Assembly: GCA_000711775.1 (NCBI GenBank)
Contig: ARYC01017408.1
Span: forward strand, 62,001-126,000
DNA from: Oxytricha trifallax
Taxonomy: Eukaryota > Ciliophora > Spirotrichea > Sporadotrichida > Oxytrichidae
Direction of reading: 5' to 3'
Length of the DNA stretch: 64,000 bases
Shown in pieces: positions 10,411 through 24,300 of the stretch. Made by a program: the position numbers and the translations under genes. A model generated the notes under the pieces. The model was not told the DNA's origin and did no database searches. It saw only the letters and a list, made by a program, of their open reading frames with translations. Position 1 is the stretch's first letter; every line of letters begins with the position of its first letter.

Positions 10411-11004
10411 ATGAGTCTCGATCAAATTTGCAAACAAGGTCCAAAACGCAAAAAGTCCTCAAATGAGATTCTTTGTGAGCAATTGAAAGAAAATTACGAA
10501 CATTCTCATAATTATAGCAACATTGACATGCAAAATTTCGTTGACACTTCCAAAGACTTGAAAATCATAATATTTTTCATTATAAAATTACAATTTAATT
10601 TAAACTCATATATTACTAATCAGCGAAGCATTGAAGCTTGGAAAACTTTAATTTAAAGATTTAGAGAGAAACTTTAGTGATAGCGACTTAAACTAGCAAA
10701 CAAATTCACAGCTAGGAGATAGTGTTAGTAAATAATATATTAAGGATTCAAGCAAAGTCACGAATATTTTAGATTCTGGAATGAACCAGTCTAATGAAGT
10801 GATTTTTGGCAATAAAGAATACAATCCACTAGATTTATATATAAATAATAAATTAAAGGCAATTAATTAGTGAATCTTTATTATTAGAAAAAAATAAAGT
10901 TAGATCACAGTAGAATTCAAGCATAAGACTAACCAAATAAATTGTAAAAAATAATGAATGATAAATTAGAGCAAATACTATCAGAAATGAGTAAGAAAAA
11001 TTGA
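10411..11004 (+). CDS. Small charged protein, unidentified (three MDSs)
   Basis: ATG 10411 opens MSLDQICKQGPKRKKSSNEI. MDS1 ends at the pointer TTGAA (10558-10562) and MDS2 begins with the second copy (10631-10635), giving ...SKDLKLGKLQFKDLERNFSD. MDS2 runs to ATTAG at 10866-10870, a second ATTAG lies at 10883-10887, and MDS3 continues NQKKIKLDHSRIQAQDQPNK to TGA 11002-11004. The three pieces add up to exactly 168 codons. The predicted protein is 167 residues, basic at the N-terminus, with a predicted helical C-terminus (DKLEQILSEMSKK), no membrane helix and no recognised domain. Confidence 0.65.
10563..10635 (+). other. IES, pointer TTGAA
   Basis: A 73-bp segment between TTGAA copies. The interior is AT-rich and lacks GT-AG borders, and excision restores the frame. 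Confidence 0.7.
10871..10887 (+). other. 17-bp IES, pointer ATTAG
   Basis: ATTAG at 10866-10870 is repeated at 10883-10887. Removing 17 bp deletes an in-frame TGA and joins NQ to KKIKLDH in frame. An 18-bp GT-AG reading of the same place gives a less protein-like continuation. Confidence 0.55.
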
Positions 11005-11279
11005 TTGCCTAATAAACAATAATATATAAATTTTATATGATGAAATTTTAATGTATTGTTTCACATATTATTAAAAGCAATTTTATTTCTTTAAATTTAA
11101 TTTGATGCTTTTGAATAAAATTGTTCATTGTTAGAAAATTAAATACTCTTATTTTCAATTTATTTGTTTGAATTGAAGGAATTAAAAAATCATATCCGAT
11201 ATAGTAATTTAATTAAGAATAAAATAATTACAATTAAAAATAGAATTTAATCACAGAGTCATAATAAATAGTTTTTAAA

Positions 11280-14200
11280 TCAATTAATTTAAGTACCAAA
11301 ACCTATTTGATGTATTTTTAAATTACTGTTCTAAAGTATTTTACCTGCTTAATTTGGACCATCCTCATTAATTCCCACATCATTAGCGTAATCACTTAAA
11401 TTATTATCTGAGTTATTTGAATATCTCTAAGTGTTTGAATTAACCTCATCATTATTTTCTAATAGTTGCAATTTATTTTGTAATATATCCTCATTATTAA
11501 TGCTCATATTTTTAGATTTCTATTTTTATACAGAGTTTTAAATCTTAGCTTTATCATTATCTAAATCAACAGATATTTCCTTGCTTATAACAATAGGTAA
11601 TTAACCCAAACTTTTATCACTTTTTATGTCTTCAGATTAATGGAAAGGTGACTCTTCTTCTCTCTGATTGATATCTTAATTGAAATCATTATTAATTAAC
11701 TGTTAAATTTAGATTTAATTTTCTTCTTCGATTGAATTATTATCATCTGAAAAAGATGTGTCAAGTCTTTCGTAATCCTCTACTTTTCTAGAGACTAAGC
11801 CATGAAGAAGCCTTTTATCAATTTAGTTCAACTTTCTTCTCTTGGTAAATATTTATAGTAAAACAAAATATTAGCAAAAATTTTCTTATTAGTAAATAGA
11901 GTAAAATGATCCTTCAGATAAGCTCTTTTTAATTAGGTTTTAACCATTTTTCTCAAAGGATTATCATTTGAGTTTGATGGATTATCTAAACTAGCTTTAT
12001 CTTTGCGCTTTGTTTTAGATTTACCATTCGATTTTGACATGATATTTTAACTCTACTAAATCGAATTAGTGCCAAATTGATCATCATGAGAGTCATCGTC
12101 AGATTCTGCATCTACGAGCCATTCTTTTTAGTATTTCAAAAGCGTTCGTTGCTATTTATTAAGAAGTAATTGCTCTAATAGTTTAATTCTGCGCAGGGAT
12201 TTTAGAATGTTTGTTACACAGAGTTCCTTTTGGATATGTTTTTCGGATTCTTCTATTATAAGTAAAATAAACAAACGATATATTGATAATAGATTTTATT
12301 TTAACTTAAGCTTAGTTTTTGTTCGTTTACAACAGCAAGCGAAGCTATTAACAATTATTTCTCCTTTAAATCCAAGAACCAGCAATAATTAAATTTTGAA
12401 AATAATCACATTAATAGATCTTTTTTAGGATAATGAAAATAGTAGGTACTTATAGTTGAATTTAAATCTGAGTGCAATAATTTCCACAATTGCATCATAG
12501 TAGCATCTAAATGGATTTTTATCTTTTCTCAATGTTCTTATAACATCATCTTTATTAAGTTCAGCCCCAGAAATTGACTTTGCTGATGCTTGATTTGAAC
12601 CAAATATACTTAATCCAAGTAATTTTGGCTTAATTTATTAGCTTTACTACGAACCATCTTAACTGCTTTAACCAGTGCTGGATTTACCACAATTTTCTAT
12701 GTCTTTTTGTGATTTATTTAAATTCTTCTGAGATTACCTCAAAGAAATTTCTTGCTCCTTATTTTTAAACTTATGATCCTGAATTTGTATAGTCTCTCTC
12801 ATTATTGTTCTGAAGTATGAATGTTCAGCGTATGTGCTCACTACATATAGTCCAAGTAAGTATAGAATTCCCTAGAGACCACCTATATCTCCTAAGAATG
12901 CCAAAACAGAGTAAGCACGTTTTTCATAGTTGTTTTCCTGCTTGTCTAATTTAATATTTACAGTTAGGATACTATTGTCACCTGACTGAGTTGCTGCCTC
13001 ATAAAATCTGATATTTTGAACCTCTGCATATTCATATTCAGTTGGTGTTTGAGCCTACCAAATATCCTCTAAGACATTAGCTGAATTTTTCATGATATAA
13101 AGATCTGCTTTTTTATTTTTGTTTGTCTCCATCTCTATATACAAAGAGTCGTCGAGGAATTGTTTTATGTGAGATTATGTTTCTTAGGCAGCGAAATAAT
13201 TATTGACAAAGAGCATATTGAAAACTTGGTTATTTATGACTTAATTGAAAGTAGAGAGGGTACCACATTTAAGTTATTCATAAATTATTGGCGAGATCAC
13301 TGGTAGTGTAGGGATTGATACAGGAATAGTAAATGAAATTTATTTCATCTTATATATAATTTATAACTTAAAAAATATAAAATTATTTACTAATCTCTCT
13401 ACTTTTTAAGGATAGAAATATATTAAGACATAAAAACCTAAATTAACTATTTTAGATATAATTTTTATTTCATAATTTTTTAATATTTAAGCATTAATTT
13501 AAAATTAAAGGATAATTAAGATTGATTGAGTTCCCATTTTTGAATTTTTTGATGTTTAAATTTTTTTATAAAAATAGTAGGTATAGGGACTTGTAAATTT
13601 CTCCTAAGATTCAATAGACTCTTGGGATATGAAGATATTACAGAAGACCCTGTAGAACATTTCATGAGCTTAATCTACAGATAAGTGTTTTCCACACTTA
13701 TCTAGTTCCCTCCCACTTCATACTCCTCATCACTGTTGATGCAATAGTACAGCTTATCCAGCCCAATAAAATAAAATATACAATGGACTTAAGAAGTGTC
13801 TTATTATCAAATTTGAATTTTTAAATGTCACATTTTTCCACAGTTAAGTTTCTTGTCTCATTGACTTTCGTGCCGTTGCTCAGATAGTATTCTCTGACTT
13901 ATTTCGCTTCAAAATATGCATAATTTGGATCTAGATTCTTTTTCAAAGTAAAGGCAAAATCGAAACCCAATTCTCTTGGGGAAATCGTAGATAAGTCATC
14001 CATACTACGCAGAGTTTGTGAGAGCTGGATTGAGGGGTCCAAATTTCCAGCCAAAATTTTACCTTTTTAAACTGTATACAAAATGAAAACTGCATATAAA
14101 AGCAAGCTCATAATCAAAAGATATCATATAGATATAGATCATATTTATATTTAATTTAAATTCACAAATTAAATTAGTGAATTAGGCCAACAAAAGTCTT

Positions 14201-14415
14201 CGATTTTTCTTTCCCTTGTACTGTTAAGACTGGGGTATGGCCATAAGCATCAAAATTAAATAAGAAACTTTTCGTTTATTTACCAACTTTTCTTAAGAAC
14301 TAAAATACTTTTTACAAATATAAATTTGGAATTATTTAAACTAAAAAAGTGGAATTTTTTGTTAACTAATTCTACATTAAGCCCATTTATAAAATAATAA
14401 TTTAAATTACCCCAT
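11280..14415 (-). CDS. Membrane protein of a ciliate family, paralogue B
   Basis: Minus strand, from ATG 14413-14415 (MGQF) to TGA 11280-11282. The segments in order are: FNFDAYGHTPVLTVQGKEKS; a hydrophobic helix LLYAVFILYTV; a luminal-looking region (LRSMDDLSTISPRELGFDFA, LDPNYAYFEAKQVREYYLSN); LYYCINSDEEYEVGGNQ; EQLKCG; FLDDSLYIEMETNKNKKADL; then YSVLAFLGDIGGLQGILYLL, a second long helix; and a charged, Q/S-rich cytoplasmic tail of over 300 residues. The protein has two predicted membrane helices flanking a large folded loop. It lies head-to-tail with a clear paralogue at 14669-17804 that shares most motifs. Two IESs with 7-bp pointers are resolved. I know such proteins only as unnamed transmembrane proteins of ciliates and give no function. 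Confidence 0.75.
11852..11898 (-). other. IES, pointer TATTTAC (minus strand)
   Basis: Pointer copies at 11845-11851 and 11892-11898 (GTAAATA on the plus strand). Excision of 47 bp joins DHFTLFT to KRRKLNQIDKRLLHG in frame. Confidence 0.7.
13332..13579 (-). other. IES, pointer TACTATT (minus strand)
   Basis: Pointer copies at 13325-13331 and 13573-13579. Excision of 248 bp joins LQVPIPTI to PVSIPTLPVISPIIYEQLKC in frame. The paralogue at 14669-17804 has no interruption at the matching place. Confidence 0.8.
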
Positions 14416-14668
14416 GTTTACTGTTGCTGTTCTGTAGAATTTAATTAAGTGCGCACATTAAATTTATAGAATCTATAATAAAAATAATAACATCTCAGTA
14501 TATTTTAAGCTTAAAGCCACATTTTAAATTTTAATTTATCAGATCATTATATATTTACTGATCTAATCTGATTTGCATAAAACAAGTTAAATTAATTTTA
14601 ATCTTTGGTAGCATTTATAAGTTTTAAAAAGAAAAATTGTTGTAATTTAAACGATAAAATTAAAAATA
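14416..14668. other. Short intergenic spacer between tandem paralogues
   Basis: About 250 bp of AT-rich DNA between the stop of the upstream paralogue and the start of the downstream one. No motif recognised. Confidence 0.5.
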
Positions 14669-17600
14669 TCAATACTTTCTCTAAGTCTGTAGATTATTAT
14701 TTTATGATAGATTGACTAACAAACTATTGACGTTAATATCTGAGCTTCCATTTTTTACTCTGTTTTGCAATCTCTAATACTATAATTCATTTCCATGTCC
14801 CACATTATTACTGTTATTGACAGGAATATTTCTGGGACTATGATTAGTATTTTCTCTTCTATTATATTAAATATCATTCCTTTGAGTTTACTAGGGAATA
14901 GCACCGAGTGTTGTCAAGTGTGTATTGTTATATTGTAGACCTAAAGGAATATTATCTGTTTTATGATTGTAGATGTGATTTTGTGGTTCATTTAAATTTC
15001 CACTTATATTTAAATCATCTACGATTAAACTATGCTTGTTTGAACTGAGATTGTTTCCTTGATAAAATTGACCTGAAACTGATTGATCTATGTGTTGATC
15101 TACATGGTTTGGTATATAAAAATTAGATAACAGAAAACTTTATATTTTGGAAATAGTTTGGACCCTCTATTCCAAAATTAGCCTAGTTTATATTTCTCAA
15201 TTCATCCTCGCTAGGTGATTAACTTCCCTCATAGTCTCTCTACCGCTTTCTACATATCGTCCCTGATATCAATTTCTTATCAACTGTACTAAGCTCTTTT
15301 TTCATCTAATATGGGTATAAGTGCTCTTTCAAGAACTATTTCTTTAAATTAGTCATTTTATTTTTATGCTTTGGCTTATCATTCAAAAAGGTGGGACCAT
15401 CGTAATTATCCTCACTTGAGGAACTTTCTGATTTTTAATCTACGACCCAATCTTTTTAGTATTTCATGAAGGATCTTTGATGTTTATTTAGCAGGATTTT
15501 CTCTAAAATTTACACTTTCTTGAGAGTTTTTAATATGTTTATTACACAGAGTTCGTTTTAAACTTTCTCTTCTGATTTCTAGATTATAACAAAGTGGAAA
15601 CATTTATACTTATTTTCTATAAAATTGGATAAGTTAATTATATCTTAATCTCTTTTCTTTGTCTATAACAAAAGCATCCACAAATCTTTATAAAACAGCC
15701 TAATCTCAAGCCCAAAGCAGTCAATATTAAAGTTTAAATTTTTTAATCTAAACATTAGTTTCTTAAAAACTTATAATTTTAATTATAGGCAAGGTCCGTA
15801 ATTAAATTTGAATCTATTAGTTAGGTGATTGATTAGTAAGTCCGAGTAATATGCAAAAGCATTCTAATTATTTTTCAGTTTTATTTTGATGTCATTTTTC
15901 ACGAATTTGTTAATTTAATTTTACTAGTCTGTATCTTATTTGCTTGTACTAAATGCTTGCGAATCAAAGTTTTAATCATCTTCAATAACTTTAAATAAAA
16001 ATTAATATGAAGTTAATTATCAGATATCATTAAGATATTAATATATGAAAATTATAACTTGTAGCTTAATCTTTGGACTAGATTCAATGCTCTATCTTAC
16101 TTAAAATTTCTATACATTTTATGAATTTTAATCCAACTAATTAAAATGTTATTATTAATGATTGTTTGAATTCGACATTATTTGATTGCTTCTAATTTTC
16201 TTCTTATTTTTCTTCTTAATTAAATCACTCTCTTGAACTTGCAGTGTTTCTGCAATAACTTTTCTATAGTATGCTCGTTCAGCAAACGAACTAACCAAGT
16301 AAAAACCCATCAAATATAGTATGCCTTATAGACCCCCAATATCCCCTAGGAACCCCAGAATTGAGTAAACCTAGCGTGTGAACTCATTTTGAACTTTATC
16401 AAGTTTGATATTGATAGTTAATATTGTATTATCTCCTGCTGAAGTTGCCGAGTCATAGAATCTAATATTGTCAACTTAAGCAAAATCTTGATCATCTGGC
16501 TATATTATTTAAAAAACATCATCGAGGAAAGTAGCTGTTTGCTATTTTATATAAAGATCAGCTTTTTTATTCTTATTAGGCTCCATCTCGATATACAATG
16601 TGTCATCTAAAAATTGCTTGATGGGTTCGTCCATGCTTTCAGGTGCAAAGTTCTGATTCACAAATATGAAGTTAAAATTTTGATTATTAATTACAGCGTT
16701 TGCCGCTGAAGCCAAGCCACATTTAAGAGACTGGAAAATAGTTGGAGGGGTAAGAGTGGGAGTAGGTAAGTTTGGCAAATTAATTTAAAGGTCTCGTGGT
16801 AAAGGCATCTCTTAAGTTTGTTATAAGTTTCTTAATTTATTTCCTGGTTTTGGATAAGTAGTCGGTAGTGAAACGCTTCCAGAGCATTTCAAGAGCTTAA
16901 TTTGTAGATATTAGAATTCTTAACTCAGTTGATTTCCAGCTATTTCATATTCCTAATCTGATCTGAGACAATAGTAATATAAGAATGGAAACTGTTTTAC
17001 AAATTAATAAAAGATATTAGTTGAAAATATGTATGTGGGAAAAATTAGTAAATATAAATATTTCATAAACACATACTGGGAGATTAGTAATGTTTTAATA
17101 AATTCAAGTTAATATTAGTCGGTAAGGAAATTAAAAGTTGTTTTCTTAAAATCTAGATATATTTACTATCAATGATTCATTGAATTTTTAATCTAATTAT
17201 CAAAATTCTTTACAATTTAGTAATAAAACTTTTCAAGCTAGAGAACAGAGAGTTAAGTCTTATTTTAAAAGTTAAAATTTTCATTTTTACATTTCTCAAT
17301 GGTCATATTTGTGGTTGTGTTGACTTTAGTCCCATTGCTCAAATAATATTCTTTAATTTTCTTAACTTCAAAATAAGCCACAGTTGGATCCAGTTCTTTC
17401 TTAAGAGTAAAAGCGAAATCAAAGCCAGCTTCTTTGGGAGAAAAAGTTGAGATATCATCCATATTTCTTAAATTTTGGGTTACTTAGATATCAGGATCTA
17501 GTCTGAAGATAAGTTTAGAACCTTTGTCATAGACGTAAGCCAAAAATACTGCGTAGATCGCAAAACTAATGATTAAAATACGTTTTAAATTGTAATAGTT

Positions 17601-17804
17601 AAAGGGAAATCAAGGAAATTCTGATATAATAGTAATGAATTAATGATAATCCCAAGTACAGATTTAGATGTCTCCTCTCCTTTAATTGTTAAAGCAGGGC
17701 TATATCCGTATAAATCAAAGTTAAAGAAAAATCCCTTGAAAAACTACCCTCCTTTGCCAGCAAACTAAAAAGATAATTAAGATTTTTATGCCTAATTACC
17801 CCAT
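14669..17804 (-). CDS. Membrane protein of a ciliate family, paralogue A
   Basis: Minus strand, from ATG 17802-17804 (MGQL) to TGA 14669-14671. Order of segments: FFKGFFFNFDLYGYSPALTI; first helix KRILIISFAIYAVFLAYVY; loop with LRNMDDISTFSPKEAGFDFA and ELDPTVAYFEVKKIKEYYLS; YYYCLRSDQEYEIAGNQLSQ; PTPTLTPPTIFQSLKCG; FLDDTLYIEMEPNKNKKADL; YSILGFLGDIGGLQGILYLM (second helix); and a long N/Q-rich tail ending NNLQTQRKY. It shares collinear motifs with the paralogue at 11280-14415, clearly a tandem duplication, but the tails have diverged and IES positions differ. One 28-bp IES in the tail is resolved; others lie around 17100-17260 and 17590-17640. Function unknown; the predicted location is a membrane with the loop outside the cytosol. 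Confidence 0.75.
15118..15145 (-). other. 28-bp IES, pointer ATATA (minus strand)
   Basis: TATAT copies at 15113-15117 and 15141-15145 on the plus strand. Excision joins PNYFQNI to PNHVDQHIDQSVSGQFYQ and restores an open frame of more than 130 codons. No GT-AG borders. Confidence 0.75.
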
Positions 17805-18341
17805 TTTTGTTAGAAGTCTTAATTGCTAATAACGCTTGCATTTGTTAACTTGTGATTTAGTTAGTTAGTTATTAAATACATTAGTGACATAAATGGCATA
17901 TAATATTTTTGACTTCCTTTAAGTGCCTTACTTATTAATAGTAATTTATTTGACAATAGAAAAATTAAATTACTAAAATAAATTATAAAAAAAATCTTAA
18001 AACACAAGTTTAAAATGTTTCAGTCATAAAACTAAAAATAGATCTACAATCACTCATAACTTCAATTTATATAATTTAAATATTATTAATACTTTTTGAG
18101 AATTCTCATATCTTTTAATATATTTACTACTAAATTCTGTTTGTAAAAAAATCAAGCAATAAATAACAATATCTTATAATTTTTATATATTATTTTTTTA
18201 AAAACAAATATAACTATAATTTTAATTTTGATTCTGAGTTTGAAATTAATCTTAAGATATTGTATGAATAATCATTTTTATTTTAAGATATATATCAATA
18301 TCTTAAAATGAATTTAGAAATTAATTTAGATATAAAATAAA
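17805..18341. other. Intergenic region between divergent genes
   Basis: AT-rich; holds the 5' flanks of the minus-strand membrane protein and of the plus-strand coiled-coil gene. No other feature seen. Confidence 0.5.
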
Positions 18342-21300
18342 ATGCAATAAATACAGTAGCCAAAGTCAAATTTCAAGACTCCAAAATCTAATAAAATGCT
18401 GTTGACTTAAGAAAGACCAATAAATTTTCATTAAAATTTTTAGTTTTAAGAACCATTGTAGAATAATTATCAAAGTGCCTCAGGAACTTTATCATAGATT
18501 TGTATTTAATATAGAAATTTCACTTATCATTGTTTTTTTTTGCACATTTAGTATTAATTTTTTATGTATTTAGTAATAATTTTATTATCACATTAGCAGT
18601 CGCAATCAAGTTTTAAGCAGAGATTGATAGCGTCACAATAAATCGATCAAAACTTGAATCACCTGTAATAAAACAAGCGATTAATGAGCAGCACACAAAC
18701 ATTACAAAATTACAATACTTTATCATATCAACAAAAATAGGATTATAATAGTAAATAATAGTGGCAGTAGAATCCAATTGGGAGGAATGTGCAGGTTATT
18801 GATGAAGGTGCTGATTTTAAAACTATTACATAAAGGAGTAAAATAATGAAGCCTTCGCAATCGTCTTAGAATCTATGATAATCAGCAAATGCTTTATATA
18901 ATTTCTTAATATTTCGTATAATCAAAAAAGCTTAAAAAGTATTACAATTTTTTGAATTAATAATTCATTGTATTTTTTTGCAAATTCAGGATCTTTAGTG
19001 AGATAATAAAAAGATGTAAGGATGTAAAATGCCTCAGGTCAAGGTAATTCTCGATAAAGACATTCAGTTATAATTGAGGAGTAAGAAAGAACTTATAACA
19101 ATTCTGATATTCAGCCACACCTCACTTATTTATTAATTCCTTTTATTCAAAAATTCGAATAAGCTCTAAATGATATTTTTATATGTATTTATTTCAACTT
19201 AACAGCAATAAATTGATGATAAAAAGCACCAATTACTTTAAAAGTTAAATAAACCTCATAATTACGAGGATATAAGTCCTAAACAATCCTCTAAAAATGT
19301 GACACCATATTTGGGTTAAAAAGTAATGATAAATCATCAGAAATAATAAGACTATAGAGACATCAAAGTTGAGGATGTTGAGGAATATTAATAATATCGA
19401 TCATAAATCTTTGAAAATTAAAAATTATTGAAATGTATAACATAACTTAATTGAATTATATATTCTTACATTTAAATTAAAATGGTAAATTAAATTCAGA
19501 ACTCATTGAAGAATCCACTCTTAGAGCCAATACTTAAACTCCGATAAATCAAAAGTAAGTATCAATTTTTATAAATTTTCCAAATAAAATTTCTTATTCT
19601 TTATCATACATTATAAATTGCTACAAAAATTACCCTTTTTTCAAACATTTTGATAAGTTGGGTTGTAGAGTGTGCGGAGAATAAATACTATATCTAATTC
19701 AAAGTATTTGTGTGTACATCAACTAAAGCAAAATCTAATGCAATTATAAGTACATTTCTATCTCTTCGCTTAAATAGAACTATTTTGGAAAACTATATAT
19801 AATTAAAAGTAAATAATAGTTAAATTAATTCAGTTAGTATTTATAAATCGCATAGTCTAAAAAAACTTCTGATATTAATCATTTTTCATTACTTAAGTAA
19901 ATTATATTTACAAATATATAAAACATTGCAGTTATTTTATTTTAAAACTTCTAATATTTCTAATTGTTTTGTATTTTATCAATAGTAATAATAGAATACA
20001 CCAAGTCATGAGTTTTAATTTGAAAGTACTTAAATATCGCCTTAGCAGAGATTATATCAATCCTGTTTTTTAAGTTAATTTATCTATAAATTCTCCATAA
20101 TAAAATATACTATAGGACATATTATGAATTATATATAGAAATTATTATAAATCCTCTTCAAATAAATCTTAATAGAATTAAAGATTGAAATCTGGTTCCT
20201 CAAACAAGAAGTATAGAGCTAATACTTCTCATCATAATATAATCAGAGATTTTAACTCATAAAATAACTAAATAATTCTATTATAGTATATGAAATTTTC
20301 ACTTTAATAATTATTAAATTAATATAAATAACTAGGACATCAACCCTCGCATAGTGCCTTCAAAAGATTAGATATTATTCAAGAAGTCTAAGTTAAATGG
20401 CACAGCTACTAGGTTTTGGAATTAAATGCAATATAATCCTGGAATGAGTTAAAATTACAGTAATTTAAATCAGGATTTAAATGATGTTTAATAGCAGGTG
20501 CAAAACTCTTAATTATTTTATAAATTTTATGTATATTAATTGAGAGATATTAAATTATGAAATTATAGTTGATTTATTGGCCATAATATCATACTCCAAT
20601 TTATAGTATAAAATAAATTCACAATTTTTATAATTCTTAAACAAAACCCTTTAACACCAGATTTCTTTTAAACTCCATTATACTAAGATATAACTAAAAA
20701 TCCAATGACTGATGACAGAAAAATGATTATAATATTAAAGAAAGAAATTGAGGATTACAGAAGCAATGTCAAGAAAATTTAATACAATTCGAAAAAGGAC
20801 ATGATGATTTTTTTTGTTTATTAATCATAAAGTAAGTTTAAAATTAGTCTATTTTAAAATTTACCAATGATGATAAAACTTTTGATTGACGAATTGGATA
20901 AATAGCACAAAAGGATAAATTTCTTTGAGAGTAAAATTAAAGATTATAAATCATAGATGCTTAGATTGGAGGATGCACTTTAAGTCAGAAGTCATAGATT
21001 ACTTCTTAGAAGTTCATATAATATTTTAATAGAAATATAATAAACAGGCATTTAAAATTATTTATCAAATTTAAATTTAAATTCTTCTGTTTTTTTAAGC
21101 ATTTCTTATAACATTTTTTGTAGGGCTTTATATATACTTAAAATAACTTCTCTTTATTATTTAAGTGCCTTTAAACCAGGAAAACAATAAAACAGTTTAG
21201 GTGTAGATAATATAACAAATTCCAAGCGCAGCTCGAGAGCTTAGTCAGCTGATGTTTCCAGAAGATAGTAACAACAAGAAGGTATTAAAATTTTCTTATT

Positions 21301-24300
21301 TTTATTCTATGATGCTGCCATTATGTATCTTTAATTTTTTTATACTATTAACTCGAATAATTTCAAAAATTTCAAGTATTGCAGAAGAGTCAAACGAAGA
21401 AGCAAGTATCACAAATTAGCAGATAATACTGGGATCTATCTAAGAGTCCCCTATATATCTTGATGAAAATAATAATAGTCCCCGTAGTCAGTTATAATAT
21501 GATATGATGGATAGACTTGAATTGGACTATAGAAATTAACAAGAGCTACAGTCTTAGTATCTTAATTTATTTATAATATTCTTTATGTGAAAGTTTATTT
21601 GGGTAAAGAAGATTTTTGGGGGAGATGTACTAAAAATCACAAAAGTATATTAATATGTAACTTTTTATAAGTATCTTAATGGTATGATAGGTAATAAACA
21701 ATTCAGTCCCCGATCTCAGGGGATCAAAGTGGATTTAACTCCAGAAATGAAAGACTAGGAAATCTAGGAAAATGGAGATTAATTTGATGAAACTATTTTT
21801 AAAAGAGAAAGCTTTATACTATCGAGTGACAATCAAAAATATGTCAAAGCTGTCATTATAAATGTCACATATACTTATAAGTTTTAACCTTACAACAAAG
21901 ACTATTCATTTTTTATTATGAATTTAGATTAGTTAAATAGTTATAACAGAGAAGATCTGCTGTAAGATATATGTGGGAAAGACCAATCAAAACGGCAAAT
22001 AGAGTAAAATGTGACAACTCTCATTCATGATTTGGAGAGGTCAGTTAGCTTACTTAAACAGTTCAATAAGGTGGCTGAATATGTGCATTAACCTAAAGTA
22101 ATGAATGATAAAAGCCTAGATTTCTTTGCTATATTAGAGGAGTTTCATAATAAGTCTTCTACTATCTTTAAAATGATATCCCTTTTTATAAGATATAGCT
22201 AGCTCTTTTTAATTCATGACAAAATAATTAACCTAAATCATAATTTTGTATATGTGCTTTCTATTAAATGGGATATGTATAAATAAAAATTTGAATTGCT
22301 ATCTTAAATTGCGAATAAATAAGATTTTTCATGATTGACTAACCATCTAATGAGATAATTGCATTCACAAAAGACAGCCTCTTAAAATTCAATTTCAACA
22401 ATATATTTCCAAAATTTAAACTTAGTAAAATACCTGGAGATAGAGTAATTATAAACGATTTAGAAACATTAAGAAATTATGTAAATGTTGATTAGTTAAA
22501 ACTCGCTTTGGGTTACACTAATTCGCATCCTTAAAATAGAAAAGTTCTATATATATTCATGTATATTGCCTATCTATTGATAGATACAATTTACCTTTTT
22601 AAAAAGTATTGTAACATTCTTTTTATAAATATCCAATCGAAAGCATTTTGCTAAGCAAGTTCTAAATTCAAGGAAAGCAAGGTCTAACAATTGCACTAAA
22701 TTCTTCTAATTTTGATATAAACTTAAAATTTTCCAAGCAATCTCAACATCAGGTATTTAATAGAATTAATATTATTAAAATTATAATTCAAAACTACTCT
22801 CAGTATTTAATTATCAAACTATAAGGTATTAAATGGTCAATTTACAGATACAGACAATGAAATCTTAAGTTAAATGAGCACGTCATGTTTGCGGAAACTT
22901 AATAGAGAACGAGATTTCGATCTGAAAGTTAAACTAATAAAAGCTTATAAGAGCTTGTTTCACATTTTTTATGTTTTATATAAGATCCTTTCTAAGTTAT
23001 TTTCAATTTAGAGTTGTTTTATGTTGAAATTTCTTTATTATTTCCTTTCATTAAGAATTTTATATTACGTAAAGAAATTTGTTTAAGATAGGGATAAATC
23101 TGCAGTCTCGATCAAACTATGCATCATTGCTCTACGAATCAGAAAAGCAGCTGAAATCTATGTTAAGTTTAAAATAAAACGTAACCGTTTTGATTGTTGA
23201 TCACGAGAGACAAATGTTTGTGAAATTGAATATATTTGGATTAAACGTAGATGGTAATTAATATAAGCAAATAAATAAATTATTTCTGTTTATACCCATA
23301 TTCAATATATATAAATGCATATGGTGAAGGAGAATAGAAGGACAAAAATAATAATAATAAGAGTGATTTCCCTAACTTGCCAGATGGTCTTTTGATTGAG
23401 GGAAATCTTATGTATGTACCATTCAAGGGCTTAGCGCAGCATTTACTGAAATATCTTAATTTATTATATGTAAAAGTCTATTAAACTGATTTAATTTAAA
23501 ATTCTATATTAGAAAAAATTTCAAATTAAACTAATTTGATAATAAGCTGCATATTAAATATTGTGTGTCACAAAAGAAGACACTTGTAATAACAGATCCT
23601 CTTTCATACCAGGAATACGACAATTTCGTGGATTTAAGGTTCTAAGATATAAATAACGCAGTACCAATTATTTGTGTACCAATTTTCAACAAAGAAAGCC
23701 AAGATAACAGAGTAGAGGGGTGCATTAAATTGTTTTATAAATTATATAAACCATTTGTAAATTCTATAAATTATAACTACTTTCAAAAATTTATCACAAA
23801 CACATTTCATAAATGTATGTTGATTGAAACTGAGTTCAAAGTAAAGCACTACCTCTCAAGCAATCCATTCCTAAATATAAATAATAGTAATTAAAATCGT
23901 AAATTCAATCTAGACGCAGTAGCCAAGGAAGTCCTGGAAATTTTCAGTAATTAATTAAGAATTGCAATTGAGAGGTTGAATATTATTAAGTGGTACTAAA
24001 GTAGGCTGAGTAAGTTCAGACATTAACAATAAAATCAGAATGATTAAGGAAAGCAATAACATTAAGATTCAAAATATACTAAAAAGATGAAAATTACTTT
24101 ATAAATATTGATAGGTTTATAAATTTTTATAAGATTAAATGTTGGCGATTAGTGATACGATATCTCCTCTCAAAGCCAATGAAAAATCTCCGAATTACTA
24201 TGATTATTACTAATCTGAGCGTAAAATAATGTCACCAGTATAATTTAGCTAACTCTCCCCAGATCAAATCAATAAACAATCACTTAAAATTATTACGTAT

